Source: CAYWWY01 sp964580185
GTDB lineage: Bacteria; Thermotogota; Thermotogae; MWEM01
Assembly (NCBI GenBank): GCA_964580185.1
Contig: CAZOJQ010000006.1
Span: 1-64,000 of the forward strand
Direction: 5' to 3'
Length of the DNA: 64,000 bases
The position numbers were made by a program, and so were the translations under genes. Below, in pieces: positions 16,512 to 25,091 of the stretch. Below the pieces are notes generated by a model that had not been told where the DNA came from, did not search any database, and worked only from the letters and a program-made list of their open reading frames with translations. Position 1 is the stretch's first letter, and each line of letters opens with the position of its first letter.

Positions 16512-17902
16512 GGAACCCTTCCAGTTGTTATGGAATCGGATTGACGAATGATCAAAACATCTCCGGGTTTCACCCCATCCACAATCTCGACCAAACGCTC
16601 GGATTGTCCACCCACTTGAACGTACACTTTTCGCTCCATATCCATCTCTTTTTTTATCACAAAGTTGCCCTGTCCATCTTGTCCCAAAGCTTGAACGGGA
16701 ACTGTATACCCCTGCGCGAACGACTGGACAATTAAGTCCACATCACAAGTTACCCCCGCGATGATGCCATGATCCCATGGATTTTCCTGCAAAGAGATAG
16801 TGATCGGGACAACCACGACACCACTGATCGTTCGAGCGATCGGACTGATGCTTCGAACGGAACCGGCAATTCGAGTGTTGTAGTTTTGAAAGGTTACGAT
16901 TGCAGGCATTCCTTTATACACCCGGTTGAAGTCCATCTCATCCACAGCCGCGGAAATAGACATGTTCCCGAGATCCACTAATGCGATCATTTGCGTTCCC
17001 TCCGATATTCGTTCGCCCTCCGCCCTCAACACAGAGCTTACGATCCCGTCAGCTGGCGAGAAAACCACCACATTACGCAGATCCTCTTCCGCTTTGTCCA
17101 GCTGCATCTTGATCAATTCTCGATCTCGAGGGCTCCGATCAGAAGAGAGTTCGTATTCAGTCAATTTGCTCAGATATGAGATACGGAATGGCAAATCATT
17201 CAATACAGCGACAGTGGCATCCTTTGTGATATAATCCCCTTCTTGCACAGAAAGAGACAGAATATCCGAAGAGACTTTGGCATGCACACGAAGTGTCTCT
17301 GCCTCCAAGGTACCCAGCAAACGGATGGTTTCATCTTCTGGTTCATTCAGAACCGTATAGGTCAGATAGATGGGGTCGGTTGTCCGCTGCGCTGCTTGAG
17401 GATTGATGAATGAGAATACATCCCCGAGCGCTGCGGTGGGGTTTCTCGCTTGGATACCGGTCGTCCCTCTCGCAGCTTGTGCCGTAGAAGCACCAGAAGG
17501 CATTTGAAATTCCGATGTTGGAAGGGAACCGCCCGAATCGCGGAACTGAGAAATCCGTTCAGCGATCGCCGAGGAATCTCCTTGCAGAAATTGGGCCATC
17601 ATCTCCTGAGGAATCTCGACACCTTCGCCGGTTTGGAATCGCTCCAAAAGGCGCGCCATATCATTTTCTTCCTGGCTTTGAGATTGAGTAGGTCCGGGAG
17701 AACCCCCATTCCAGACACCCAAACGATCAAGGATCAAAACCGTTGACAGAACACCCAACCAACCAATTAAGATATAGAGTACCAGGGGTATGCGTTGAAT
17801 CCTTGTTTTCCTTCCCCCGGTTTTTTTTTCGGCAGAGTGGGTTCCAGTTTTTGCATCCCTTTTTTCTTCGGGATTCGAAGGGTTCTGTTTCTCAGTATTC
17901 AT
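16508..17902 (-). CDS. HlyD/MacA-type membrane fusion (periplasmic adaptor) protein
   Basis: 464 residues. A charged 35-residue cytoplasmic start, one membrane helix (about 39-60, LVLYILIGWLGVLSTVLIL), then a ~110-residue Gln/Ser/Ala-rich low-complexity linker. The adaptor core follows: lipoyl-like SVQEGDYITKDATVAVLNDLP, a short alpha-hairpin with KAEEDLRNVVVFSPADGIVSS, and beta-barrel and membrane-proximal domains ending VVDGVKPGDVLIIRQSD. The alpha-hairpin is much shorter than in typical MacA. It overlaps the ATPase by ATGA and begins 4 nt after the upstream TolC-like gene. The linker is unusually long for the family. Confidence 0.85.
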   Translation of the reverse strand: MNTEKQNPSNPEEKRDAKTGTHSAEKKTGGRKTRIQRIPLVLYILIGWLGVLSTVLILDRLGVWNGGSPGPTQSQSQEENDMARLLERFQTGEGVEIPQEMMAQFLQGDSSAIAERISQFRDSGGSLPTSEFQMPSGASTAQAARGTTGIQARNPTAALGDVFSFINPQAAQRTTDPIYLTYTVLNEPEDETIRLLGTLEAETLRVHAKVSSDILSLSVQEGDYITKDATVAVLNDLPFRISYLSKLTEYELSSDRSPRDRELIKMQLDKAEEDLRNVVVFSPADGIVSSVLRAEGERISEGTQMIALVDLGNMSISAAVDEMDFNRVYKGMPAIVTFQNYNTRIAGSVRSISPIARTISGVVVVPITISLQENPWDHGIIAGVTCDVDLIVQSFAQGYTVPVQALGQDGQGNFVIKKEMDMERKVYVQVGGQSERLVEIVDGVKPGDVLIIRQSDSITTGRVP

Positions 17903-17906
17903 GATT

Positions 17907-19223
17907 TCACCACCTATAGTCTTGATGAAAAAGGAAAATCAGAATCTCGATATCGGAATCCGTTCCATGGTAGGGGAAAAGATCCAATTGCTCCAACAGC
18001 AGTGTTCTTCGTACTTGATCCAATTCCAATAGAAACGATTGGAAGTCCAATTGGGCTGTCTCCCATTCCCAACGATTGATTAAACCTTGGTTCCATAATT
18101 CTTTGGATTTCTCAAAGTCCCGCTGCTTGATGGGAAGATCATACTCCATGATCTGCATATCAATCAAGGTTCTCTGTATATCGGATTGCTCTTTGGCATA
18201 CCCATTTTGCACGCGAATCTGTTGTTCTTTCAACCGCAAAGCCTGAGTGGATGTACTCCGGTTATAGGCTTCCAAGTTCCGATCGGGGTTGTACAGATCC
18301 ACGCTCGCTTCGACCTGAAGGCTCCAGGCAAAACTGTCAAAAGGTTTGATTTGAAGGGTAACCCCGAGATTGGGAATAAGAGGGTAGTACCAAGTGTTTT
18401 GCCGAAATTGTTCGGCTTCAACCCGAAGATTTTGAGCCACAATATCCAACCGGCCATCGAGCAGCGCTACAACAGGCATATCCTCGACCATTTTCCCAAC
18501 CAATTCTTCGGCTTCTCTCGCGAGGAGGGGTGGATTATCCATCCATGGAAGGGCCGTGATTTGCTGTTCATATGAAAGCACCGTCTTCTTCTGATTCAAC
18601 ACCCTTCGTTCATGTTCCAAGCGTTTTGCCCAATCCGGTTCTGTATCTCGTTGTTGTTCATATAAAGTAAGCTTCTGTTGTGCGATAAACAACATTCGTT
18701 CCAGATAATCTCTTTGAAAAACTTGGCGTACCGTTTCTTGAAAAACCTGAAAGCGCGCTTGAGTCAAGGAGAAAATTGCATCAAAATACCCCGCAAGCGC
18801 TTCTTTCTCATCTGCGGGGTAATCATTGAATAGGTTGCGGTTGGCAATGGTCACGCCTACTACGCCTTCTGAAATTTTCCATTGATCATCAACATCCACA
18901 GAAAAAGGAAGCTGAATGCCCATGGTAAAGCCATAGAACTCTAAAAAACTCAGATCCACAGCAAAATCAAAAGATTGGATTCCTTCCTCTGTGATCCGTA
19001 CGGGTTTTGAACGACTCAACCCCAAACTCACATTGGGGATCAGGGGCCGGTTGTACCGATTGTATTGCTGTTCGGCGCGAAGCAGAGAAGAATACGCCTG
19101 TACCAAGGAAGAACTCGAATCAATTTGCTGTCGGTAGAAATCCATAAACCCGGAAAAACCCAACCCAGAAAGGAAAACCAATATCACAAGGCTCAATTGA
19201 CCGATTCGACTCCACTGGTTCAA
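17907..19223 (-). CDS. TolC-like outer membrane efflux protein (second of two)
   Basis: 438 residues, signal peptide (to about 25, LVILVFLSGLGFSGF). Two halves with long amphipathic helices (QAYSSLLRAEQQYNRYNRP..., KEALAGYFDAIFSLTQARFQ...) and beta segments of alternating residues (VDLSFLEFYGFTMGIQLPF; WSLQVEASVDLYNPDRN). This is the OEP/TolC duplicated arrangement. Conservation to named TolC proteins is weak, so this rests on architecture and operon context. Its start overlaps the stop of the preceding TolC-like gene by 4 nt. Confidence 0.7.
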   Translation of the reverse strand: MNQWSRIGQLSLVILVFLSGLGFSGFMDFYRQQIDSSSSLVQAYSSLLRAEQQYNRYNRPLIPNVSLGLSRSKPVRITEEGIQSFDFAVDLSFLEFYGFTMGIQLPFSVDVDDQWKISEGVVGVTIANRNLFNDYPADEKEALAGYFDAIFSLTQARFQVFQETVRQVFQRDYLERMLFIAQQKLTLYEQQRDTEPDWAKRLEHERRVLNQKKTVLSYEQQITALPWMDNPPLLAREAEELVGKMVEDMPVVALLDGRLDIVAQNLRVEAEQFRQNTWYYPLIPNLGVTLQIKPFDSFAWSLQVEASVDLYNPDRNLEAYNRSTSTQALRLKEQQIRVQNGYAKEQSDIQRTLIDMQIMEYDLPIKQRDFEKSKELWNQGLINRWEWETAQLDFQSFLLELDQVRRTLLLEQLDLFPYHGTDSDIEILIFLFHQDYRW

Positions 19224-20251
19224 AGGACTCCCTCCGGCTTTTGCCCGGTCTCGATAAGGTATTGGATCAGAGAGCTTATGTATTGTCTGACCGACGTATA
19301 ATATGTTCGTTCCGCTGTGCGGAGGTTCTTTCGCGCATTATGGTAATCTCGTTCGGAAACGAGCCCCCTTTCTTGACGACTGATTGTCTCAGCATATCGT
19401 TTCTGTTCGATTTCCCAACGGGTTTTGGCAATGTTCACGGATAAATAGTGGGTTTCGAGGGTTTTCTTTCGATCGGCGTGATCCTCTAACGTAGAAATGA
19501 GCAAGCTTTGATAAGCGAGTTCCCGATCCCTGAAATTCAGCTCTTTTTCTTTCTGTTCAAAAGGGCTGGCCATGAAGGAGAGAATGGATAAATCATTTTG
19601 AGCAATCTTCATGTTCAATTCAGCGGCTTTCAGGGCGTAGCTCAACGCAAGATATTCCTCATCGGTACGGGAAAAATTCTGAGGGGCAGGAATGGCAAAG
19701 CTTAGAGAAACCGGATTCAGCTTGATAATCCGATTCAGCGCACCCACGGTTCGATCATAGTCCCATTGGGCTGTAATCCAAGATTGTTTTGCTTCTTCCA
19801 TCTGGAGTTGAGCCATCTGCATGTCGGTATCGGAAATAAGCTTCCTGCTGTGAAGGGATTGATTTTCGGCCACGGATTTAACGGCTTCATTATAATTGAT
19901 CTGAGCGATTTCGAGATTGATATCATAGATCAGTGTATTGGCAAGCAGATTTAGCCCGTCTATGTAGATCTGTTGCAAAGATCTTTGCTGGTTGCTGATT
20001 CGATTGATGGAATCGAGTTCAGCCCGGAGTCGTTCAGCCTCTGAGGACGCTGCAATCTTGGCTCGCTCATAGTTCATCTCGCTGATTTCAACCTGAAGTG
20101 TCCACAATGCATAATCCGGGTTCTTTTCCAGCCAGTTTTGGAAAAAGACACCCATACTTGATCCGTCTGAGGAAAAAAGCACCCCAACAAACATAAAAAT
20201 CCCACCCACCAGACAAGCGATTTTTCGTTTTTTTGGAAAAAACCCTTTCAT
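19220..20251 (-). CDS. TolC-like outer membrane efflux protein (first of two, short)
   Basis: 343 residues from the ATG 7 nt after AAGGAGG; an in-frame ATG 27 nt upstream overlaps the sensor-kinase stop and has no such site. Signal peptide or membrane segment at about 8-28. Nearly all the remainder is long amphipathic helix in two blocks (about 40-170 and 205-335) joined by a Pro-rich beta-like stretch (LNPVSLSFAIPAPQNF), as in the OEP family. It is clearly shorter than usual TolC (about 430-490), with almost no beta-barrel strand. It may act with the next gene's product; function inferred from the operon. Confidence 0.6.
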   Translation of the reverse strand: MKGFFPKKRKIACLVGGIFMFVGVLFSSDGSSMGVFFQNWLEKNPDYALWTLQVEISEMNYERAKIAASSEAERLRAELDSINRISNQQRSLQQIYIDGLNLLANTLIYDINLEIAQINYNEAVKSVAENQSLHSRKLISDTDMQMAQLQMEEAKQSWITAQWDYDRTVGALNRIIKLNPVSLSFAIPAPQNFSRTDEEYLALSYALKAAELNMKIAQNDLSILSFMASPFEQKEKELNFRDRELAYQSLLISTLEDHADRKKTLETHYLSVNIAKTRWEIEQKRYAETISRQERGLVSERDYHNARKNLRTAERTYYTSVRQYISSLIQYLIETGQKPEGVL

Positions 20252-20274
20252 ACCAACGCCTCCTTCTATTTGGA

Positions 20275-21732
20275 TCATTCCTCTTTTCTTCGAATAAATG
20301 ATTCTTGAATCCTACCGGTAGAAAAGGAGATCCATACGGTTGTTCCTTTTCCGAATTGACTTTGGATTCCATAGGTACAACCATGCGCTTCCAATATAGC
20401 TCTTGCGATGGACATTCCCAAACCCGGACTATCTTCTGCTTCTTTCCGTGACCGGTCCACTTTATAGAATCGATCCCATACATGGGGAATCGCTTCTGGG
20501 GGAATCCCGATTCCTTGGTCGATGATCCGTAAACGCAGATGTCCTTCAATCGGTTCTCCACAAATTGTTATTGTCGATGGAAAATTCGAGTACTTGACGG
20601 CATTCTCGACCAAATTAGATAAGGCTCGGTACATCCAATGTCGATCTACCTCGATCGTCCATTCCGGGTTCACATCCACCGAGAACTGAATCTCTTGTTC
20701 GCCAGTAACAGGAGTGAACGGTTGGATGACATCATAAATGAGCGACCGTAATCCAACGGGTTCATGGTTCAATGAATACCCACCCGATTCCATACGGGAG
20801 AGTTCCAAGATCTTGTCTACTCTTTGGCTAAGGACCTTTGCTTCATGGATGATGATCCGCACATGATCCTTCAGGTCGCTGTCTGGCTCTTCGTGAAAGT
20901 CCTGTAGGATTTCTGCATAGGCCAGTATGGTATTGATTGGTGTTCTCAAGTCATGGGAGGTGTTCGTGATCAATTCCTCCCGAAATGTTTCGATCTTTCG
21001 AAGCTGAAGGGCCATTTCATTGATCGACTCGGTCAGTTCGCCGAGCTCATCAGAAGCCCCAGGAGGAACATAAACGTCAAAATCGCCGCGGGAAATCTTC
21101 CGAGCCGCATCTTTGACACGAATGATCTGCTTCGAGAAAAATCGGGCAAAGAAAAGCGCCAATAAGCTTCCGAAGATGATAGACAGGAAGCTGATCCAAA
21201 AGATTTGTCGCTCAATCACGTTGGTAGTCTCTTGCATCTGGCTCAAAGGCTCAGAAAGGATTGCATAGACCCAACCGCGGGGACTATCTGAAATTGGCAA
21301 CCCTCGCACAAGAAAAGCCCCTCTCGGAAACTGTTGCCCTGCGCCCAATGCCACTTGAAAGGGTTGTCCATCTTCCATCCAAGAAATGGATGGGGTCAGA
21401 AAAGTGATTGAACTGGTCCGAAAAAAAGGAAGATCTCGCGCAATCGAACTATAGAATAGATCACCGCTTGCATTCATAATCGCGATATGGACCCCTTCTG
21501 ATGCAGAAATTTCGTTGAATCCCGAGTGAAGAGATTCCAAGTACCCGGTTGATCCCAACAGCTTGGTGATCTGGACTTCAATCTGTTCCAACCGATTTTT
21601 TTTCATCGAAAGATAGCTTTCTTCCAAAAGCTGTACTTGAAAAACCCACATGAGCGCGATAATAAAAAGGATCAAGATCCATACTGCCAGCCACATCTTG
21701 ACCAAAAGGGAAAACCTAATCCGTCGAATCAA
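20275..21732 (-). CDS. Membrane sensor histidine kinase (HAMP-HisKA-HATPase)
   Basis: 485 residues. Helix 1 (about 11-35), a ~140-residue extracytoplasmic domain, helix 2 (about 178-198), HAMP (201-250), dimerisation domain with phospho-accepting H260 (NTSHDLRTP), and a catalytic domain with the N-box NLVENAVKYS, DQGIGIP, and SPGLGMSIARAILEAHG. All catalytic boxes look intact. It overlaps the response regulator by 17 nt and precedes efflux genes in the same operon, so it presumably senses the exported compound or envelope stress. That link is inference. Confidence 0.93.
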   Translation of the reverse strand: MIRRIRFSLLVKMWLAVWILILFIIALMWVFQVQLLEESYLSMKKNRLEQIEVQITKLLGSTGYLESLHSGFNEISASEGVHIAIMNASGDLFYSSIARDLPFFRTSSITFLTPSISWMEDGQPFQVALGAGQQFPRGAFLVRGLPISDSPRGWVYAILSEPLSQMQETTNVIERQIFWISFLSIIFGSLLALFFARFFSKQIIRVKDAARKISRGDFDVYVPPGASDELGELTESINEMALQLRKIETFREELITNTSHDLRTPINTILAYAEILQDFHEEPDSDLKDHVRIIIHEAKVLSQRVDKILELSRMESGGYSLNHEPVGLRSLIYDVIQPFTPVTGEQEIQFSVDVNPEWTIEVDRHWMYRALSNLVENAVKYSNFPSTITICGEPIEGHLRLRIIDQGIGIPPEAIPHVWDRFYKVDRSRKEAEDSPGLGMSIARAILEAHGCTYGIQSQFGKGTTVWISFSTGRIQESFIRRKEE

Positions 21733-22390
21733 ATTTATACCCCACTCCCCAAACAGTTTTGATCCATTGACGATTCAGACCCAATTTGGTTCGGATCTGC
21801 TTTATATGGGTATCCACAGTCCGATAATCCGTAACGTCTCGATCCCCCCAGACCCTTTCGAGTAACTCCTCTCGGGAATAGACACGATTCGGATGCGTAC
21901 TGATCAACAGCAGCAAATCGTATTCTCGGGGAGTGAGGTCCAAAGCGTTGCCTTGGATTGAGATCAATCGAGATGGTTCGTTGATGCTAAGCCCATCAGA
22001 GCGTTCATCGATCCTTTGCCCGTCTGATAGCTTCGCTCTCCGTAAAATGGCCCGAATTTTTCCCACAAGTTCCTTGATGCTGAATGGTTTGGGGAGATAA
22101 TCATCCGCGCCCAAGTCATATCCTTTCAAACGGTCAGACACTTCTCCCTTGGCGCTCAGTACAATGATCGGAATTTCTTGAAAACGATTCCGATCCTCAA
22201 GAATGTCCCATCCATTCAGGGAAGGAAGCATAATGTCCAGGACGATCAGATCAATATCTCCTTTGCACGCTCTCACGAACCCTTCCGCTCCATCAGTAGC
22301 TTGGACCACTTCGTATCCGGATTTTTCCAAATACAATTTAATGGCATTGGATAGGTTTATACTGTCTTCAACAATCAAGATCCGCTCCAT
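21716..22390 (-). CDS. OmpR/PhoB-family response regulator
   Basis: 224 residues. Receiver domain with acidic pocket (VEDS), phospho-acceptor D52 (LDIMLPS) and K101 (PKPF). Winged-helix DNA-binding domain with LTPREYDLLLLI and TVDTHIKQIRTKLG. The ATG at 22390 gives the usual MERILIVED start, but the AAGGAGG lies 14 nt upstream. A TTG at 22414 would begin eight residues earlier and would include that site. First gene of the seven-gene regulator-efflux operon. A minus-strand TATAAT lies at 22431-22436. Confidence 0.93.
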   Translation of the reverse strand: MERILIVEDSINLSNAIKLYLEKSGYEVVQATDGAEGFVRACKGDIDLIVLDIMLPSLNGWDILEDRNRFQEIPIIVLSAKGEVSDRLKGYDLGADDYLPKPFSIKELVGKIRAILRRAKLSDGQRIDERSDGLSINEPSRLISIQGNALDLTPREYDLLLLISTHPNRVYSREELLERVWGDRDVTDYRTVDTHIKQIRTKLGLNRQWIKTVWGVGYKFDSTD

Positions 22391-22430
22391 CTTTGGATTG
22401 TTCGCCTCCTTCAATCCATTTCGCAGATCT

Positions 22431-22436
22431 ATTATA
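22431..22436 (-). promoter_or_regulatory. Candidate -10 of the regulator-efflux operon
   Basis: TATAAT on the minus strand, preceded by AGAGG; the -35 is weak. It lies about 40 nt before the regulator start. Confidence 0.45.
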
Positions 22437-22486
22437 CCTCTGATATGTGATCTTTTTGTGAATGAATTAGGATCACGCTTGAACCC

Positions 22487-22515
22487 TTGCTTTTTTCGAT
22501 TTTCTCGTGTATCAT
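22487..22515 (+). promoter_or_regulatory. Promoter of the PLP-enzyme gene
   Basis: TTGCTT (22487-22492), 17-nt spacer, TATCAT (22510-22515), then AAGGAGGGA before the ATG. Confidence 0.5.
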
Positions 22516-22558
22516 AGGTTAACCAAGATACCTTTGATCAAGGAGGGATAGCATACCC

Positions 22559-23971
22559 ATGAGCAGCAAAAATCGATCGCAGATGATTCTCGGACCTACA
22601 TTCGAAGAGATGCTTCACCCGGAGACCATCGATCCGAACATACGAAAACGGTCCTTGAAGGCCCTGAAGGAAGATCCACTCGACCCGATCAACTTCTATA
22701 ATATCACCTGGAAAAACGCGCAAAACCAGATCTATTATGTCGTCGTTCCCAAGATTCTGACCGGTGTGGACGCCAACATCGTCTTGCTGTATGGAATGGA
22801 GTTCCCAACAGGCAGCCATAAAGTAGGAGCCACATACTCGATTCTGATGGAAAAGGTGGTCCGGGGAGAGATCGATCCCTTTTTCCATACGTTGGTATGG
22901 CCCTCTACCGGCAATTATGGAATCGGAGGTGCGTGGGTTGGATGCCGGATGGGTTTTGATTCTGTAGTGATCCTGCCCGAAGAGATGAGCCGAGAGCGGT
23001 TTGACATGATTCACGATTTTGGGGGGCGAGCAATCGCGACTCCGGGTTGCGAATCCAATGTCAAAGAGATCTATGATAAAGCCAAAGAGCTGAAAGCGGA
23101 AAACCCCGAAAAAGTCAGGGTCTTGAATCAATTCGAGGAATTTGGCAACTATCGCTTTCACTACTACGTTACAGGCAATACCCTCGTGGAATTGACCGAA
23201 CAGATCCACACCCAAGGGATTGGAACCGGCCGCGCAAGCGCTTTTGTCTCGACAATGGGTTCCTCCGGTACCATCGCCGCAGGAGACCGGTTGAAAGAAG
23301 TCTTTCCCAGCTGTCGAATCATTGGGGCTGAACCGATCCAATGTCCGACTTTGATCTGCAACGGATATGGTGGCCATGATATACAGGGGATTGGCGATAA
23401 ACATGTCACGTGGATCCATAATGTCATGAACATGGATGCTATGGTGGCTGTCGACGATATCGAATCCAAACAAGGCCTCCAGCTACTCACCAGCGAGTCA
23501 GGAAAATCGTATCTGAAGCGAATGGGAATGGCGCCCCATTGTGTCGAGCAGTTTTCCCGGATCTTCGGAATTTCGGGGGTTGCCAATCTACTGTGCGCTA
23601 TCAAAGCCGCCAAGTACTATGATATGACGGCTGAAGACACGTTGTTTACCGTTGCGACCGATCATGCAGGGCGCTATCATTCAGTGATGCAGACAATGGA
23701 GCAGACCTTTGGGGCTCTGGATGAGCAAAAAGCAATGGTCATCCACGAAAAGGTTCTTTTAGGCGTGAAAACCGATTGGGTTCAGGAAGGCACACATGCC
23801 ATCCGAAAGCAATGGCACAATCTGAAATACTACACATGGGTCGAACAACAGGGCAAGACTGTCGAAGAACTGAACGAAACGCGCAAACCTCAGTTTTGGG
23901 ACCATCAGAAGGAAAAAGTCCTCGAATCCGATCGACTCCTTCAAGAATGGCGCAAAGAACAGGAGGGATGA
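22559..23971 (+). CDS. PLP-dependent fold-type II enzyme (cysteine synthase/threonine synthase-like)
   Basis: 470 residues, longer than CysK (about 310). Fold-type II signatures: the PLP lysine K88 in PTGSHKVGA, the substrate-binding loop WPSTGNYGIGGAWVG (about 119-133), and the phosphate-binding glycine stretch STMGSSGTIAAG. Similar long members are annotated only generally as PLP-dependent lyases or thiolases; the beta subunit of 2-amino-4-oxopentanoate thiolase is of this size and class, but no OrtA-like partner is adjacent. The reaction is therefore open. Monocistronic, with its own promoter and a good ribosome site. Confidence 0.8.
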   Translation: MSSKNRSQMILGPTFEEMLHPETIDPNIRKRSLKALKEDPLDPINFYNITWKNAQNQIYYVVVPKILTGVDANIVLLYGMEFPTGSHKVGATYSILMEKVVRGEIDPFFHTLVWPSTGNYGIGGAWVGCRMGFDSVVILPEEMSRERFDMIHDFGGRAIATPGCESNVKEIYDKAKELKAENPEKVRVLNQFEEFGNYRFHYYVTGNTLVELTEQIHTQGIGTGRASAFVSTMGSSGTIAAGDRLKEVFPSCRIIGAEPIQCPTLICNGYGGHDIQGIGDKHVTWIHNVMNMDAMVAVDDIESKQGLQLLTSESGKSYLKRMGMAPHCVEQFSRIFGISGVANLLCAIKAAKYYDMTAEDTLFTVATDHAGRYHSVMQTMEQTFGALDEQKAMVIHEKVLLGVKTDWVQEGTHAIRKQWHNLKYYTWVEQQGKTVEELNETRKPQFWDHQKEKVLESDRLLQEWRKEQEG

Positions 23972-24071
23972 GAGGATTGGAACGACGGGGCGCGTCCGGG
24001 TGAAATCCTGGAGGGAACCTTCGACAAAATCGATAAAAAGCGCAGAAACCCCCGGCTTCTACCCTGTATTA

Positions 24072-24080
24072 TGATATAAT
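24072..24080 (+). promoter_or_regulatory. Extended -10 promoter of the GGDEF gene
   Basis: TGA-TATAAT; no clear -35. GAGGTG precedes the start ATG at 24117. Confidence 0.55.
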
Positions 24081-24116
24081 CGTTCTATCCGGAAGGAAAA
24101 GAGGTGCCGTACACTC

Positions 24117-25091
24117 ATGAGGATCTTAATTGTAGAAGACTCCTTGGTACTTCAAAAAATGATGAATCATTTGTTGCAAAAAGAAGGATATTCAGATGTT
24201 CATCTCCGGACTTCCGCCGAGGAAGCCGAACAATTCCTCCATTCCGGATCAGAAAACCCAGTTGACCTTATCTTGTTAGATATTTTTCTTGAAGGAGTCG
24301 ATGGAATCGCATTTTGCCGGAAGATCAAAGAAGATTCGCATTTGCGGGACATACCAGTGATCATGGTCACAGCCAGTAGCGAACCGGAAGTTCTGAAAAG
24401 CGCTTTTGAAGCAGGAGCTATGGATTTCATCCGAAAACCCTTCGAAACGATCGAATTTCTTGCGCGGGTCCGATCGGCTTTGCTCCTGAAGAAAGAAATG
24501 GACCAGAGAAAGATGCGGGAATCGGAGCTATTGGAATTGAAAACTCACCTGGAAGAAGCCAATCGAAGACTGGAAGAACTCTCTCAACAGGATGGGCTGA
24601 CCCAGATCGCCAATCGGCGAAGGTTTGATGAATACTTCGAATCAGAGTGGAAACGAGCCAAACGGTACAACTATCCTCTATCGTTGATTATGCTGGATAT
24701 TGATTTTTTCAAGCTCTACAACGACACGTATGGCCACGTGGCTGGAGATGAATGCCTCAAAAACGTAGCCCTTCTGTTCAGGCAATGCCTAAAAAGACCG
24801 GAGGATCTGGTAGCCCGGTACGGGGGGGAAGAGTTTGCCGCCATTTTGCCCAACACAGACCGAAACGGAGCTAGGGTTGTCTCTCAAGAGATCCAAACCC
24901 GTTTGGAAGAAAAGAAGATTCTTCACGAATCGTCCGTTATCTCTCCGTATCTGACCGTTAGTATAGGCGCGGTCACATGGATTCCAGAAAGCGATAAAAC
25001 GCCCGGCCGACTGGTGCAAATGGCAGATCAGGCTTTGTACTCGGCCAAGAAAAGAGGAAGAAATACCATCGTGGAACACACCCAACTATGA
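24117..25091 (+). CDS. Response regulator with diguanylate cyclase output (PleD-like)
   Basis: 324 residues. Receiver (1-120) with D55 and K107 (RKPF), a coiled-coil linker (about 125-157), then a GGDEF domain. The active-site loop is GGEEF (236-240), with the inhibitory I-site RPED (227-230) exactly five residues upstream, and metal-binding LDIDFF (193-198). Both sites look intact, so active, feedback-inhibited synthesis of cyclic-di-GMP is expected. No kinase gene is adjacent on this strand. It overlaps the following lipoprotein gene by ATGA. Confidence 0.94.
   Translation: MRILIVEDSLVLQKMMNHLLQKEGYSDVHLRTSAEEAEQFLHSGSENPVDLILLDIFLEGVDGIAFCRKIKEDSHLRDIPVIMVTASSEPEVLKSAFEAGAMDFIRKPFETIEFLARVRSALLLKKEMDQRKMRESELLELKTHLEEANRRLEELSQQDGLTQIANRRRFDEYFESEWKRAKRYNYPLSLIMLDIDFFKLYNDTYGHVAGDECLKNVALLFRQCLKRPEDLVARYGGEEFAAILPNTDRNGARVVSQEIQTRLEEKKILHESSVISPYLTVSIGAVTWIPESDKTPGRLVQMADQALYSAKKRGRNTIVEHTQL

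Noticed and set aside
22538..23473. Long open frame (311 codons) antisense to the PLP-enzyme gene
   Set aside because: The sense strand carries clear PLP motifs; the antisense product has no domain and no start signals.
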